From Prinsepia uniflora (taxonomy: Eukaryota; Streptophyta; Magnoliopsida; Rosales; Rosaceae), in assembly GCA_032719365.1 (NCBI GenBank), contig CM064872.1, positions 70,930,752 through 70,994,751 of the forward strand: a DNA stretch of 64,000 bases. The letters are read 5' to 3'. How positions within the stretch are numbered: the stretch's first letter is position 1; the number at the start of each line of letters is the position of its first letter. Both the position numbers and the translations under genes were made by a program. Below, piece after piece: positions 12,646 through 23,703 of the stretch. The notes below the pieces were generated by a model. The model was not told the origin of the DNA. It was given only the letters and a program-made list of their open reading frames with translations, and ran no database searches.

Positions 12646-12868
12646 TTAGATAGGTTTGTAGTTTTTAGAAGATTGCAAATAATTAATGTATTTTTTGCTA
12701 TCATTTTTACTTTTAGATTTTGGTTGTAAGAATGTTGGATAGATTTTCTCCAAAGACATATATGTGATTTTTTTATTTCAAAAGCGTTTATGGGATTCAA
12801 AAGAAATATAAATTATAAAGAAAATCATGAAACAAAATTGTTTTTTGAATATGATCAAAATATTTTGA

Positions 12869-13523
12869 GACTACAACAGTGAATAAACGTTGTCTTATGA
12901 AGGATAAGACAACACCTAAAAAAAACTGTCGTCTGATGGAGAGATAGACGACAGTGGAAAAATAAACCGTCGCCTTTTATAGCCATAGACGACAGTTATT
13001 AAAACAAAACTATCGTCTGAAATGCTCTTAGACAACATTTTTACAACAAAACTGTCGTCTAAAGAGTTGTTAAAGACAACGCTTTTTTTTAAAACTGTTG
13101 TCTTAAGGGGTTATAGACGACAGTAATCACAAAAAAACTTTCATCTATGTTATAGACAACAGTGAAAAATAAGAACTATTGTCTGATTGGGTATCAGACG
13201 ATAGTTTTTAAGGAATTCCTCTTTTTTTATTACATTAGACGATTGTTTTTTTAAAATTGTCGTCTTATTGGCTCTTAGACGATGGTAGAATATACAAATT
13301 GTTGTCTGAATGGATAACAGACGACAGTTTTGAATGAATTATTCATTTTTACCTACAATAGACGACAGTTTTTCTAAAAAATGGTCTTCTTATTGGACTT
13401 TAGATGACACAAAAAAACTTTCGTCTGGTGCATTTTAAATAGACGTCGCTCACATAGATATCGCTTTTTAGGGTATTTAGATGACATTTTTTACTGTCGT
13501 CTAGAGACTTTTTTGGCATAGTG
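12869..13523. mobile_element. Short non-autonomous CACTA-like element
   Basis: About 650 bp are filled with alternating copies of AGACGACAGT and its reverse complement ACTGTCGTCT, the dense subterminal repeat style of En/Spm elements. The right end reads GGCATAGTG (TAGTG is the reverse complement of CACTA). The left end reads GACTACAACAGTG, one base away from CACTA. Flanking triplets are TGA and TTA, so the 3-bp target duplication is imperfect at best. No coding region is present. It could also be only the right end of a larger CACTA element containing the polymerase/ABC fragments upstream. Confidence 0.6.
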
Positions 13524-14839
13524 TTACCCCCTGAATTCGAAAGCTCTAAGACTAGAAGGGCTTTCGAAATAAAGTTTTCATACTACTCGTGACTTCGACG
13601 ACCCCAATCTTCGTGTTTACATAAGTTTCCCTTTCAATAAGACACCTTCGCTGCAAACTAAAAAATTCATCCTCTTTCTTTGTCGTTCCCAAATAATCTT
13701 GTCGTTACCGAAAAGGCTATGGTTTCTGATATAGTTTCTAGAAAGAGGAATAGGAAGAAAAATCCCCTTGTAGCCCCAAAACCAGGTGCCATTTCTCCAA
13801 GGATATGCGGCCTGGATTCCCAAGATTATGTCACCATTCCTCAAAATATTCTCTTTTGTCTTGAAGGTACTGGTGATGTCATCCAAGATCTAATTTCATG
13901 ACTAATTCAGGGTGCCATTTTTCTTTCTTTCGATGTGTCCCTATTTCAAATGAGGTCGTATTTCTCAGTTACCTACCCGAAGAAATTCGATTCTCTCCAA
14001 TCTGCATGAGGGAATCATGCTCAATGCCTTCTTCCTAGCTTAGATCTGGGCTAGATTTCAAAACCTTAGTTGTAAGGTCACTTTTTCGGGTTCTTACTTT
14101 GTCTATCCTTTACATGTCTCTAGATATTCTCCACCCTCCCTCATAGTAATGGTATTTTCTGGGGAAAGTTTCCCAGAGATTTAGACCCTGTGGACACATA
14201 TTTGGGATCTATTTTTCAAAAAATCCAAACCTACCGCATAGTATCTGATATGGTAAAAATTTCCTTTGATATTCTAAATCTTCACCAAGTGGCCCTCTTG
14301 CTCTAATCCCTATGTTAGGGCTTAGATGGCCTTCTATGGCTATTGAGGTTTCTGGCGAGTATAAGTTTTATAAAGATCAAGCTTGTTGGCTAATTTGATA
14401 GCTGCCTTAAACCCTTTGCCACTAACCCCTCTTTTTATTATTAGTCGCCTGGGCACTTCCTTGCCAAACGTTTTGGTGGATATACCAGATAGATCAAGAT
14501 GTAGTACGGAAGATCCCACAATACTTTGTCCAAAGTATTTGGCCCAAAATGCTGATCTATGCCTTTTTGAAGAAAACAACCGGAGATCCAGCATGCTTCC
14601 AATGGATAAGCCATCTCGAAGTTCATATTTCTATCCTCTCGGAAATATTGTGTACTCGTGATTAGACATTCAAGACCATTTCCCTTGTACCCTCTAGAAT
14701 GGAGATTGTAGAGGATACATGGCCTAAGCCTCCAACCGCTCTCATCTTGACAGATGGTCTGATGAGAATCAGACGATGGAGATTGCGACTTGCTCATGTT
14801 TTATTATGGTCATAGAAGATGATCAGCAATGGCAGAAGT
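13524..14839. other. No gene recognised; decayed coding-like DNA
   Basis: Short frames exist on both strands (for example 13680-13901 plus and 14441-14797 minus), but none has a family I can name and stops are frequent. The segment lies between the CACTA-like element and a Cassandra LTR and is probably internal sequence of the decayed retroelement that continues to 17104. Confidence 0.4.
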
Positions 14840-15124
14840 TGTCACGACTCGACCCATCTAGCACGATATTATTCGCTTTGGGCCCAGCCCTCACAGTTTT
14901 GATTTTTGGGAACTCACGTGCAACTTTTCAGTAGGTCACCTATCTTGGGATTGCACCAGCCCAAACTCACTTAACTTTTGAGTTCCAACCAAACTTAAAG
15001 CCAGTGAGCTCCCAAAAAGCATCATGGTAGATAGATATGTGCTCACACATATAAGGAACTTCACTTTTCCCTCCCCGAGCGATGTCCGATTGTTCACCAT
15101 TCTTCCCAAGACACATGTCTTATA
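14840..15124 (-). mobile_element. Cassandra-type solo LTR, 5S-rRNA-like core
   Basis: This 285-bp LTR reads on the minus strand from TATAAGACATGTGTCTTGGG to GAGTCGTGACA. The direct repeat GAAGT flanks it exactly (14835-14839 and 15125-15129). Its middle is the reverse complement of a 5S-rRNA-like stretch (TTAAGTGAGTTTGGGC and ACCTATCTTGGGATTG in plus-strand form). Cassandra elements are terminal-repeat retrotransposons in miniature whose LTRs carry a 5S-derived RNA polymerase III promoter. Only one LTR is present, so the element has recombined to a solo LTR. Confidence 0.88.
14908..14998 (-). other. 5S-rRNA-like segment inside Cassandra LTR
   Basis: On the minus strand it shows the 5S internal promoter order: a box A-like AAGTTAAGTGAGTTTGGGC, then CCAAGATAGGTGACCTACTG corresponding to the intermediate element and box C. 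It is not a functional ribosomal gene, because the 5S 5' and 3' stem sequences are missing. Confidence 0.8.
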
Positions 15125-15399
15125 GAAGTGGTATAAGGCTTATTGAGTGTTGGAGGTGGTAGGCTTTCCCTGCTTGTGTGGCCCCTTTTTGGCTTCACTG
15201 ATGGGCGTCCTCTTGTTGTTTGATTTTATTTCTTGACCAATCTGGATATGCTGTGTAATACCTTCTTGAAAATTAATATCATGTTTTTTTTTTAAAGATG
15301 GCATCATAAATATCCATATATGTTTCTTTCCTTTGAATCCTAGTGCGTTTTGGGAGCTCTTAAGGTGAGTTGGTATAGATCTGATTATTATCCAACACG

Positions 15400-17104
15400 A
15401 CATGGCCTCAGATGATGATATCTACTTCTTGGATCCAATGATAGGTCCCCGTCGAGTGGGGACCCTCCCTCCCCTATTTAGAATAGAGGTCCTTCCCCAA
15501 GAGCTAAAAGCTCTTGCATTACTACCTTGTGAGTAGTAATTTGGGTTGGACGACCATTTTTATCTTTGCTTTTATCAACATGATGTTTCCTAGATCGGGA
15601 TCATAAACTTTGGCCTTAGTTATTATGTGTTAGCCATGAATGGCTTCATGTCTTCCTAGATGACTTCCCACAAACCTCCATCAAAGGTAGTATTATTAGG
15701 GTTCCAAAGAGCGATCTACTGGTGAAGAGTGGATAAGACACACATACTCTTGTGAATCCAGTCCTGTCCCAATAGCACATTGTAACTAGTCGTGCTACTG
15801 ATGAAAAAGAAAGCCAACATTAACCTCTTGGAACAGACCATGATTTCCAAAGGCAAAACCCCAAGAGCCTTAGTAGTAGTCCCAGTGGAGTTGGAGATTA
15901 TCGCCAGTGTCTGCTTATACATCTATCATTGTTCTTCTTCCAGTAGTCTTTTAAATTTCGACAGAGATACCAGAGAAAATGGTGTTGTCGAACTTCTTTC
16001 TTAGTAAGAACCTTAGTGCTCTATTCGCAATGGCCACCATTTGGTTGTTGTTTATGGGGAACCTACACTTCATCTTTAGCCATTTAAACATGGTGATTAA
16101 ACTCCCAGTAGTCTTATGCTCACATTTCTTGGTGGCAGTTAAGTGATTGATCGTGACCTCAAGCTTAACCTGGTAAAATTTTCTTAGAACCTGGCCTCTA
16201 TTTGCCCCCAAGTGTGTATGGAGGCTTCTGGAAGCAAAGTGTACCAAGAAAAAGCATCTCCAGCCAGAGAGCTACTGAACATACCTAACTTGAGATAGGA
16301 ATTATCCTCAAGAGCTACACATTAGGCCGAGAACCTTCCTATATGCTCCAGGGACGACGTTCTGCCATCTCCATTAAAAAGTGAAAAACAGGTTGTTTGA
16401 AGTTTTTGAGAAAAGGTTTTTCTTGATCCACGCACATGGATTAAGGCTTCATGTATGTCAGAACATTGGCTCTCCTAGAAGGCACTAGTTGTCCTTGAAT
16501 CATACGCCTTATTTCGGCCATTTTAGTCATTATGGCCTGATGCTCGATTACACGGGGTAACCTTATTTAGGCCTAAATTCCTCTTCTGACCTCGTGTCGT
16601 CAGATCTTATCCAGTTCTCAAAGTTACCTTTCATGTCAGTTGGAACACCCTTGGCCATTTTAACGTTCAATTTTTCACAATCGTGTTGCTGGTATTTGGC
16701 CTAGTTCCCTTTATCTTTTTTCGGCTGGACCTTGTGGATCTTGCTCTTTTCAGAATTTTGGCAAGTGAAGCATTAGGGAACAAAAGCCCCGTGACCGTAG
16801 GTTCTAGAGTAGGAATTCTGGAATCCATGGTTTGTTTCCCTTTGTCTGGGCTTACTACCTCTAGATGTGGGGTGGCGGTGCCTTTTGGTTTCATTTTCCC
16901 TTGCCTGGAAAACTCCTAAACCTATTCGTTCATAGCCTTCATTTGATCATGGATAGGAGCCAAGGCGTCCTTAATGAGCTTCATCAATTCTCCCTTAGAT
17001 AATTCCTGACTGATGGTATCCTCGAAACTTCTATCATAAGGAGTGTCCATGTTAGCTTCCATTGGTGGTGGTCTAGGAATTTCTTGTTGTCGTGTAGACC
17101 TCAC
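15400..17104 (-). pseudogene. Decayed Ty3/gypsy gag-protease
   Basis: On the minus strand a gag-like start (QQEIPRPPPMEANMD, at 17104-17050) is followed by gag fragments to about 15951 (for example VAIANRALRFLLRKKFD). Next comes a retropepsin-type segment at 15716-15922, ending TTSYNVLLGQDWIHKSMCVLSTLHQ-like; the LLG-DWIH element is typical of plant gypsy proteases. A GRPTQIT block follows near 15540. Several frame changes and stops separate these blocks. Reverse transcriptase and integrase are not seen in the window. The element shares its start and leader with the fragment at 7554-8622. Confidence 0.7.
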
Positions 17105-17396
17105 AAATCTCCCTTTTCGTCATGCATTATTTCTGTATATCGGAATTTAGACATGCATTGCAAAAGACTCTCATCGGGCGTGCTAGATTATGTTTGTGCC
17201 CAAAATGTTGTCGTAACGGAATCGGGGTCGCTGTTCGGTGGCTAGCTTCCAAATGAGCGGATACGCAAGTGTTTGAGTGAGGGGAATCTTTTTGCTAGAA
17301 CTAGATGCAAGGGGATGCGGTATAAGTAACTACGGATAATGGGGCAAAGGATGAAAGCCTTGGGCTATGGCGTCGTAGTCTTGGCGTAGGTGGGCT

Positions 17397-17680
17397 TGTA
17401 AGGCCAGTGTCTTGAGAAGAACGGTGAACAATCTCACATCGCACGCGAAGGGAAAAGTGAAGTATCTTATATGTGTGGACACGTATCTATCTAATGCGTG
17501 ACCTTTTGGGAGCTTACTATCTTTGGATTCCTTAGGAACTCCAAAGTTAAGCGAGTTTGGGCTAGTGCAATCTTAGGATAGGTGATCTATTGGGAAGTTG
17601 TACGTGAGTTCCCAGAAACAAAACCGTGAGGGTTGAGCCCAAAGCGGACAATATCGTGCTAGATAGGTCGGGTCATGATA
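17397..17680 (+). mobile_element. Cassandra-type solo LTR, 5S-rRNA-like core
   Basis: This 284-bp LTR, starting TGTAAGGCCAGTGTCTTGAG and ending GTCGGGTCATGATA, is homologous in reverse orientation to 14840-15124. Flanks GGGCT (17392-17396) and AGGCT (17681-17685) form a 4-of-5 target duplication. The paralogous segment near 7925-7950 reads 'ctaggtgaactggtccagctaac' with nothing inserted, which independently proves the insertion. There is no internal domain and no second LTR. Confidence 0.88.
17527..17612 (+). other. 5S-rRNA-like segment inside Cassandra LTR
   Basis: It contains AACTCCAAAGTTAAGCGAGT followed by TTTGGGCTAGTGCAATCTTA and GGATAGGTGATCTATTGGGA. This is the box A, intermediate element and box C order of 5S rRNA genes with scattered substitutions. 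It is a pol III promoter-like relic, not a 5S gene. Confidence 0.8.
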
Positions 17681-18892
17681 AGGCTTGTCCAGCTAACTCC
17701 GCGTTCTAGCTGCCTTCAAGTTTGGGTGTACCACTAGTAGATGTTACTACAAGATAGGGTTATAAGTTGGTTCTAAATTGCGACCCATTAACCATCATTC
17801 GAATCAAGTGAAAGTGGAACAAGCAGTCATCTTGTTTGCGCTATTCTTTTCTATGCCTCTTCTGAGGACTTTAAATATTTTTTTGCGCCTAGTCCAAATT
17901 CAGTGTTGGTGTGTTCATATTAACAACGTACAATTCAGAGTTAGAGGGGGGAGTTAGAAAAAATCAACTTCTTTAAGTTAGACTGCTAGAATACTGAACC
18001 ACAACACGAAGATGATTCTACGGATTATGCAGCCACAAAAATCATTGGTTAGTAAAAGTCAGACTTGAAGAAACCGATTGTAAAGAATGAGAGAGGAGAG
18101 GAAAAACTCTTAGGACATAAATTAAGTATTAGCGTTGTGAATTTAATTATAAGTGACACGACCCATCCCAATCCCCTCGGGATTAACGCGGGATATGCCA
18201 TGCTCCCGTCTAAGCCACGTGCCACATGAGGTAACACGAAGGCCAGACAAGGTATAATCTGAGATCCTGAGTCCAATTGGCTCCTAGAGTGCGCTAGGAT
18301 CAGCCGAGGAATGTGAGGTATCAGTCTCTGTTACAGCCGGCATCCGCTATCAACCTGAAGGACATTAAAAACGGGCTGAGACCCATTTGAGTTATACCAT
18401 CGGGCCAGGGGCCTAATTGGTTTACGAAATCGGGCAGAAGGCCCAATTGTGTTTTTTTTAATGTGAATTCGGGTCGGGAACCCTATATGGATTTGGATTT
18501 ATGGATTTTGATGGTTTTATGGAAATTCCGAGCATGGCCCCTTTGAAAGCTTTTGAAAGCTTTTGAAAGGATTTTATAAAGATGTTTCCCATATAACATC
18601 CTTAGATGAGGATATGTGGATAGTTTCCTCCAGATGTCTAGGACACTGGGGAAGTCACGGCGCATTGCCTGCGAGGGGTCATTGCACGGAGCGACCAGAC
18701 CATATAGTGACTCAGGGGCAGGATTGCTATGATTAGACATCTGGGACGTTAGACATCTGAGATGTCAGAGATATGGACCCGAAGAGACCTCGGGCAGAAC
18801 CCGTTGCTTAGACCGTGAGATATGACGTCTAGGACGTCAAGCGTCTGGGACGCTAGGCATCTGGGACGCTAGGCATCTGGGATGTTGAGGAT

Positions 18893-19450
18893 CACTAGTA
18901 AAAAATATTCCTTTGGTGGCAAACAATATTTGTCGCGAAAAGCCAACATTTGCCGGCTAAATTCTTTCGTGGCGAAAATATTTTTCGCGAGCTTTGTCAA
19001 TAAAAGCTCGCCAGCAAAGATCTTTCGCGACAAAGTTTCAACATTTGCCGCCTAAAAATTTCTTTCGCGGCAAACTTTTCGCGACAAATTATTTGTCTGC
19101 ATTTCCCGGCGAAATCTGATTTGCCAGGAAAACATTTCTCTCCTGGCAAGTGTATTTGTCACCTTAGCTATTATATCTTGGAAAACATATTTGCCACCAT
19201 AGTAGATCTATCATGACAAATATGTTTGTCACAATAGGACATGCACGAACACGTAGAAGCCATATACTGGCAAACATCTTTGTCGCCATAGGTTGTCTTT
19301 CATGACAAATCTATTTTGCCGCGATAGGTTGTCTTTCACGACAAATCTATTGTGCCGCGATAAAGTATCTATAGTGAGAAATACATTTGTCGTGATAATA
19401 CTTCTATGGCAAACATCTTTGTCGCCTAAGGTTTATCTCATAACAAAAAT
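18893..19450. repeat. CACTA left end and subterminal repeats
   Basis: Many direct and inverted copies of a 10-12 bp unit (TTTGTCGCGA, TTTGCCGGC, GGCAAACAT) start right after the CACTA end. In En/Spm elements such repeats are bound by the TnpA-type protein. Confidence 0.85.
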
Positions 19451-19728
19451 ACATCTCAACTATTACAAGATTTCGACTTTTAAATGCAATAATAGTACCT
19501 GATTTATGGAAAGTCACAACAATTATAGAAAACGTAATATTTATATAAATTAATAACATAGCATACAAAATAAGTACGTAGTAGCTAAATTTCTAAGTGT
19601 CCAAAATAAGTACGTAGTAGCTAATTAAGTTTTTGAATGTCAAACCATGTTCTACATGAGCATGGAAAAAAGACTATCCTAGGGAGCTTTGACCATCATT
19701 CTCACCTTGTTCATCAGTCGATGGTACT

Positions 19729-22508
19729 TCAAAAATCAACTGCTGGTGCTTCAAACCTTGGGACTCTTGACATATTTTGTATTAGTTGTTGGAGATACAA
19801 CCTCATATGTGCAATTTTCTTGTTAGCGACCTCTTGAGATGCCTTTGCAACTGTCAACTCATCCTTCAAATTGTCAACCTCCGTTTGCAAGTGTTGAGTA
19901 GTTGCTGAAGATTGAGAGCTTCCAATCTCACAGACACGTCCATATCCCATACCACGTATCTGTGATCCTGGCTTCTTTCCAAGTACATCAATCAAAATAT
20001 TAAGGCCAACATTAGTATCATCTACAGGTATCTCATCCAATGGAGTATCCACGGGATATTCTTTTGCTGCCTTCTGGAGATAATCATTCTTTTTTGCTAA
20101 CATCTCATCTTTCAAATGAAACCGACATAAAAACACATGTTATATACAATATACAATCATATAACCAAGTTTATATAAGTGAAATAATATTCTAACAAAG
20201 TTTATACAATCAAAAAACATGTTGGATATCAAAGTTGTTTTTACAATCCTATTGCTATTCCCATGCTTGGATTCTTCGGTATTAGTTTCCCTAGTTTCTA
20301 ATGGTGTCCCAATTGTGGCTGAGTTGAAAGACAAAGAATTTATTCAATTAGCATCAAATTTGGTTGGAGAAAGAGTTTGTAATGAATAGGTTTCACACAT
20401 TCAGCTAGGGTATTGTTATGATGCATCAAGTAATTACTTCTAAATAATGAACGAACGCTACCTTTGATTGAAGAAGTTCAAATTAAAAAAGTGCATCTCA
20501 TGCCTTTCGTGATGACTGGAGGAGATATAGATTAAGGCTAAGACCACTTATCAACTAATGCTTAACTAGAAACAGTTAACACTATCCCTTCCAAAACACC
20601 ACATCTAACACTTATCAATTAGAAATTTATCTTTACCAAAATGTTGATGCATGCTAAGTTCACCTAAGCAAAATCAATTTCATTTATATTCTTGTTTCAT
20701 TCATCTTCTAAATATAGTACTAAGTATAACTAGAAGCCAACAAGTGTACTAAACTTTACCCAAAAAGTTATTAAAGAAATACTTACATATTTAGCTTTGG
20801 CCTTGTCATTGCTCCATTGCTTGGCAATCCCGGAATATGCTTTTCCATTAGTGTCCATCTCCACAAATTTTGAATCTTCCTAATGTGATATAGCATCATT
20901 TCAAATAAATTAAATGTACCATATAAGTTATAACAAGATAATATGTTTAGTATAAAACTACTATATTACCGCTGCACACTCCATTGCTATGTGTGCACAA
21001 GATTTTGAACCAGCATGATGCTCTATCTCTTATGACCTCGGTTCGATGTATTGGCCACAGATGCTTTCTGTATAGTTGCATGACTAATGAGTTCATTAGC
21101 ATTAAGAGAGAACTTTTCTATATAATACATACAATGAAATATGACTACCAAAAACCTCGATGATTGAAAATGGTCACACAAAAATTTCCACTGGTGTTCG
21201 CCATCCCTTTGTACCATCTCCAATGGTGGGTTAGCTAATGCTTCCGCCTTTGTTGGAAAAAGCTTAAAGTACTTGTTCAATTCGTGCTTGAAGTCTCTAA
21301 ACCTTCTAGCCATGAGATTGTTGACATATTTTTTAATCTTTGGGTCCTTTAAGTCTATGTCAAAATTGACCTACAACCAATTTGAAACAAAGTGTCAACG
21401 AAAGCCAAACACAATCCAAACAAAAGCTAATGCTCTGTATTGGTTATTGTGATAATTGATTAATCCTACATGTCTAAATGAAAAGTAATGAACTTTTTCC
21501 CAAGAATCGTGACACAGAATGGAAAATGAAGTTACAAAATGGAGTTGATGACAAGTAATTTACTCACAGTGATTTCGCCCATAAGGGTGCTCCTTATGTC
21601 AGGATTGATCTTTTTCCAATATTCTTTATTCATAATACAACTCGTTCGAATAATTGCACCGATGTCATGGGACAACAAGCTTGAAATCTCTGAACTCACA
21701 GGCCTATTAAAAATAGGATGAAATTCAACATGAATCTTCTTTTTGGTGGTGCGGACTATTCGACTTGTCTTGATTGCCGCACAAGCCCCTCTGACTCCCG
21801 GTTTAAGTATTGGTTGCTCTCCATCTGCTAGGGTTGGAAGACGACCATCACCTGTCATTTTGCAATAAGAAAATAGCACACATTCCTAAAGTGAACCAAA
21901 ATTTAATGAGTACAGAAGGCGCATATAAAATAGAAGTTGGGTGCACTTTCTGGAACCTACCATTAGGTTCAGGTCCACCCGCATTCCTCTCATCATCTGT
22001 AACATTATCATTAGTCATTTTATTATTCTAAAATGAACATAATAAGTAAGTAAGACATGATTTTCTTACTAGGCAGCCTACGGTCACGCGAGCAACAACT
22101 TGCCCTCATAGGTCCAGAAGAAGGCTGCGTGGGTGCAGAAGAAGGCTGCGTGGGTGCAGAAGAATCCTCCATTTGGCATTCATCTTGAGTCGGAGGGGGC
22201 CTTCTTATAGGTTGCGGCTGAGCTAGCCTGGGGCTTCTTGTAGGTGGAGGCTGAGTAGACGAGGGTCTTCTTGTAGGTTGAGGATGAGTCGGTGAAAGAC
22301 TTCTTGTAGGTCGAGGCTGATTACGGACAACATCAGTACGAAGATTTTTGGTAGGTTGAAGCTGAGCTCGAGGCTCACATGATGTTGTAGGCTGAGCGGG
22401 AGAAACCATAAGAGTAGGTTGGCTACAAACAGTTGACGGATTCGTTGACATAGCTTTCTGAGTAGCTGATCGAGTCCGTAACAACTTTTTCCTTGTAATG
22501 AAACTCAT
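19729..22508 (-). pseudogene. CACTA second gene, TnpA/Transposase_24-like
   Basis: Minus-strand exon-like blocks run as follows. 22508-22023 has a Pro/Thr/Gln-rich start with repeated TRRPSSTQPPPTRS-type units. 21879-21532 contains GVRGACAAIKTSR and a basic stretch. 21313-21023 is the conserved WKFLCDHFQS region of plant Ptta/En-Spm proteins. A small block lies near 20960-20780. 20136-19729 has KAAKEYPVDTPLDEIPVDDT, GSQIRGMGYGRV and then a coiled coil of about 45 residues. In this family the protein binds subterminal repeats. The order Pro-rich, WxxLC domain, coiled coil is as expected. Exon joins are not proven and I cannot exclude breaks, so it is called as a pseudogene or gene remnant. It lies downstream of tnp2 in the usual order. 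Confidence 0.65.
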
Positions 22509-22622
22509 TTGCAGATAAAAAAATAAACATACTTACCATATCAATCAGAACTAAACATAAACATTATAAGAAATTTTTTACCAATTTGTATAAATAAATT
22601 TGTTAGTGCTTTGGCATAATTC

Positions 22623-23444
22623 CTAGCAATAGAAGTCGTTGTCCTCATCACTATGCAAACTATCTTCTTCATCACTAGGAAGAATATCTTCCTCATCAGT
22701 ATGAAGACTATCTTCCTCATCAGTATGAAGACTATCTTCCTCATTATCTTCAACGATAAATTCCCCTCTATCAATTGGCCTAAGAGGGCCAAGATCAATA
22801 TGTATAACATCAATCTCTATTGGCACAACATCTTCTCTATGTAAAGGTGTATGTATGACATCAACATTATTAAGCTGAATGGGACTATGAATGTCTGATG
22901 ATAAATTCTGTTGGTATGCCCCATCATCATCGCTATCATCATCTTCACAATTTTTCATTTATGAGACGTTCCAAATGTTTCTATGTTCAATATGCTCTAC
23001 CACTTTCCAACCACCACCAGCCTTTAGATCGTCCAAATAAAACACTTGTTTAGCTTGGGTTGCTAGGATATAAGGATCATGTTCATACCATTGAGTATGT
23101 GTATCCACGAATGTTAGCTTATAATCACGCTTTATACTCCCAGCCCTTGCAGGATCTGTATTAAACCATTGACATTTAAACAACACAACCCTATAACGTT
23201 GTCTATATAACACTTCAACTACATTTGTCAACTTGCCATAGAAATCAATCTCGGAGGTCCCATAGCTTCCTGGCACAAAGACACCGCTATTCTGGGTAGT
23301 CAAATTATCATCACGTGTGGAGATCACAAACTTAACTCCATTTACAACACATCCTTGGTAAGTTTCAACTCTAATAGGGCCCCTCGATAACTCAAATAAT
23401 GCATCACTAAACTGTGGGGAATTCTCCTTCTGTAATTTTCTCAT
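22623..23444 (-). pseudogene. CACTA transposase C-terminal part (DUF4216) and acidic tail
   Basis: Minus-strand 23444-22959 encodes a DUF4216-type domain: GVKFVISTRDDNLTTQNSGV, DFYGKLTNVVEV and VLFKCQWFNTD, ending KVVEHIEHRNIWNVS. A TAA at 22959-22961 is followed in the same frame by ATG and an acidic tail that holds EEDSLHTD repeats to 22623. In related CACTA proteins this domain continues directly into an acidic tail, so the stop is probably a nonsense mutation. It would be the 3' end of the tnp2 gene at 23704-26300. Confidence 0.75.
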
Positions 23445-23703
23445 CTGCCAAGGAAAACAATTGTTATTTGTCGTTTTCTAGTTAAAAAATTGTGATGAGC
23501 AATCAACATAAAATCATGATCTTTGCTTACTTGTTCTTGAAACCAAACCGGAAATGAATTCTTGTGCCTTTCTACAACATTCTCATCATTCTCACGCCTT
23601 ATCAATGCCTCATGCTCCTTGCATTATTAATCAGTGGACCTATTATATGTGCAAATGTTGTAATAATTAAACTTATAGAAATAATAAACCATATAGAGTT
23701 CAC

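Larger units (their letters stand above)
17105..18153 (-). mobile_element. Leader/LTR part of old gypsy (copy 2)
   Basis: It continues upstream of the gag start at 17104 (minus strand) and is colinear with 7640-8410, apart from the Cassandra LTR inserted at 17397-17680. It is broken at 18153 by the nested stack and resumes at 42572. The plus-strand segment 'gttagaggggggagttag' (near 17940) and its partner 'agaagggggtgttag' (near 8190) look like a polypurine tract beside an LTR start, so the true element borders remain unclear. Confidence 0.65.

Noticed and set aside
13524..14839. Possible host gene on either strand
   Set aside because: There are frequent stops, no recognised family, and retroelement sequence on the right.
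17527..17612. Possible 5S rRNA gene
   Set aside because: Only the internal promoter region is 5S-like. It sits inside an LTR with a target duplication and has a second copy in another Cassandra LTR, so it is not a ribosomal gene.
18735..18892. CRISPR-like array of short repeats (AGGCATCTGGGACG)
   Set aside because: Units are short, abutting and variable without spacers, in plant LTR-derived DNA.
22653..22844. 63-codon plus-strand frame with repeated ISMKTIFL units
   Set aside because: It is the antisense shadow of the acidic EEDSLHTD repeat tail of the CACTA transposase.
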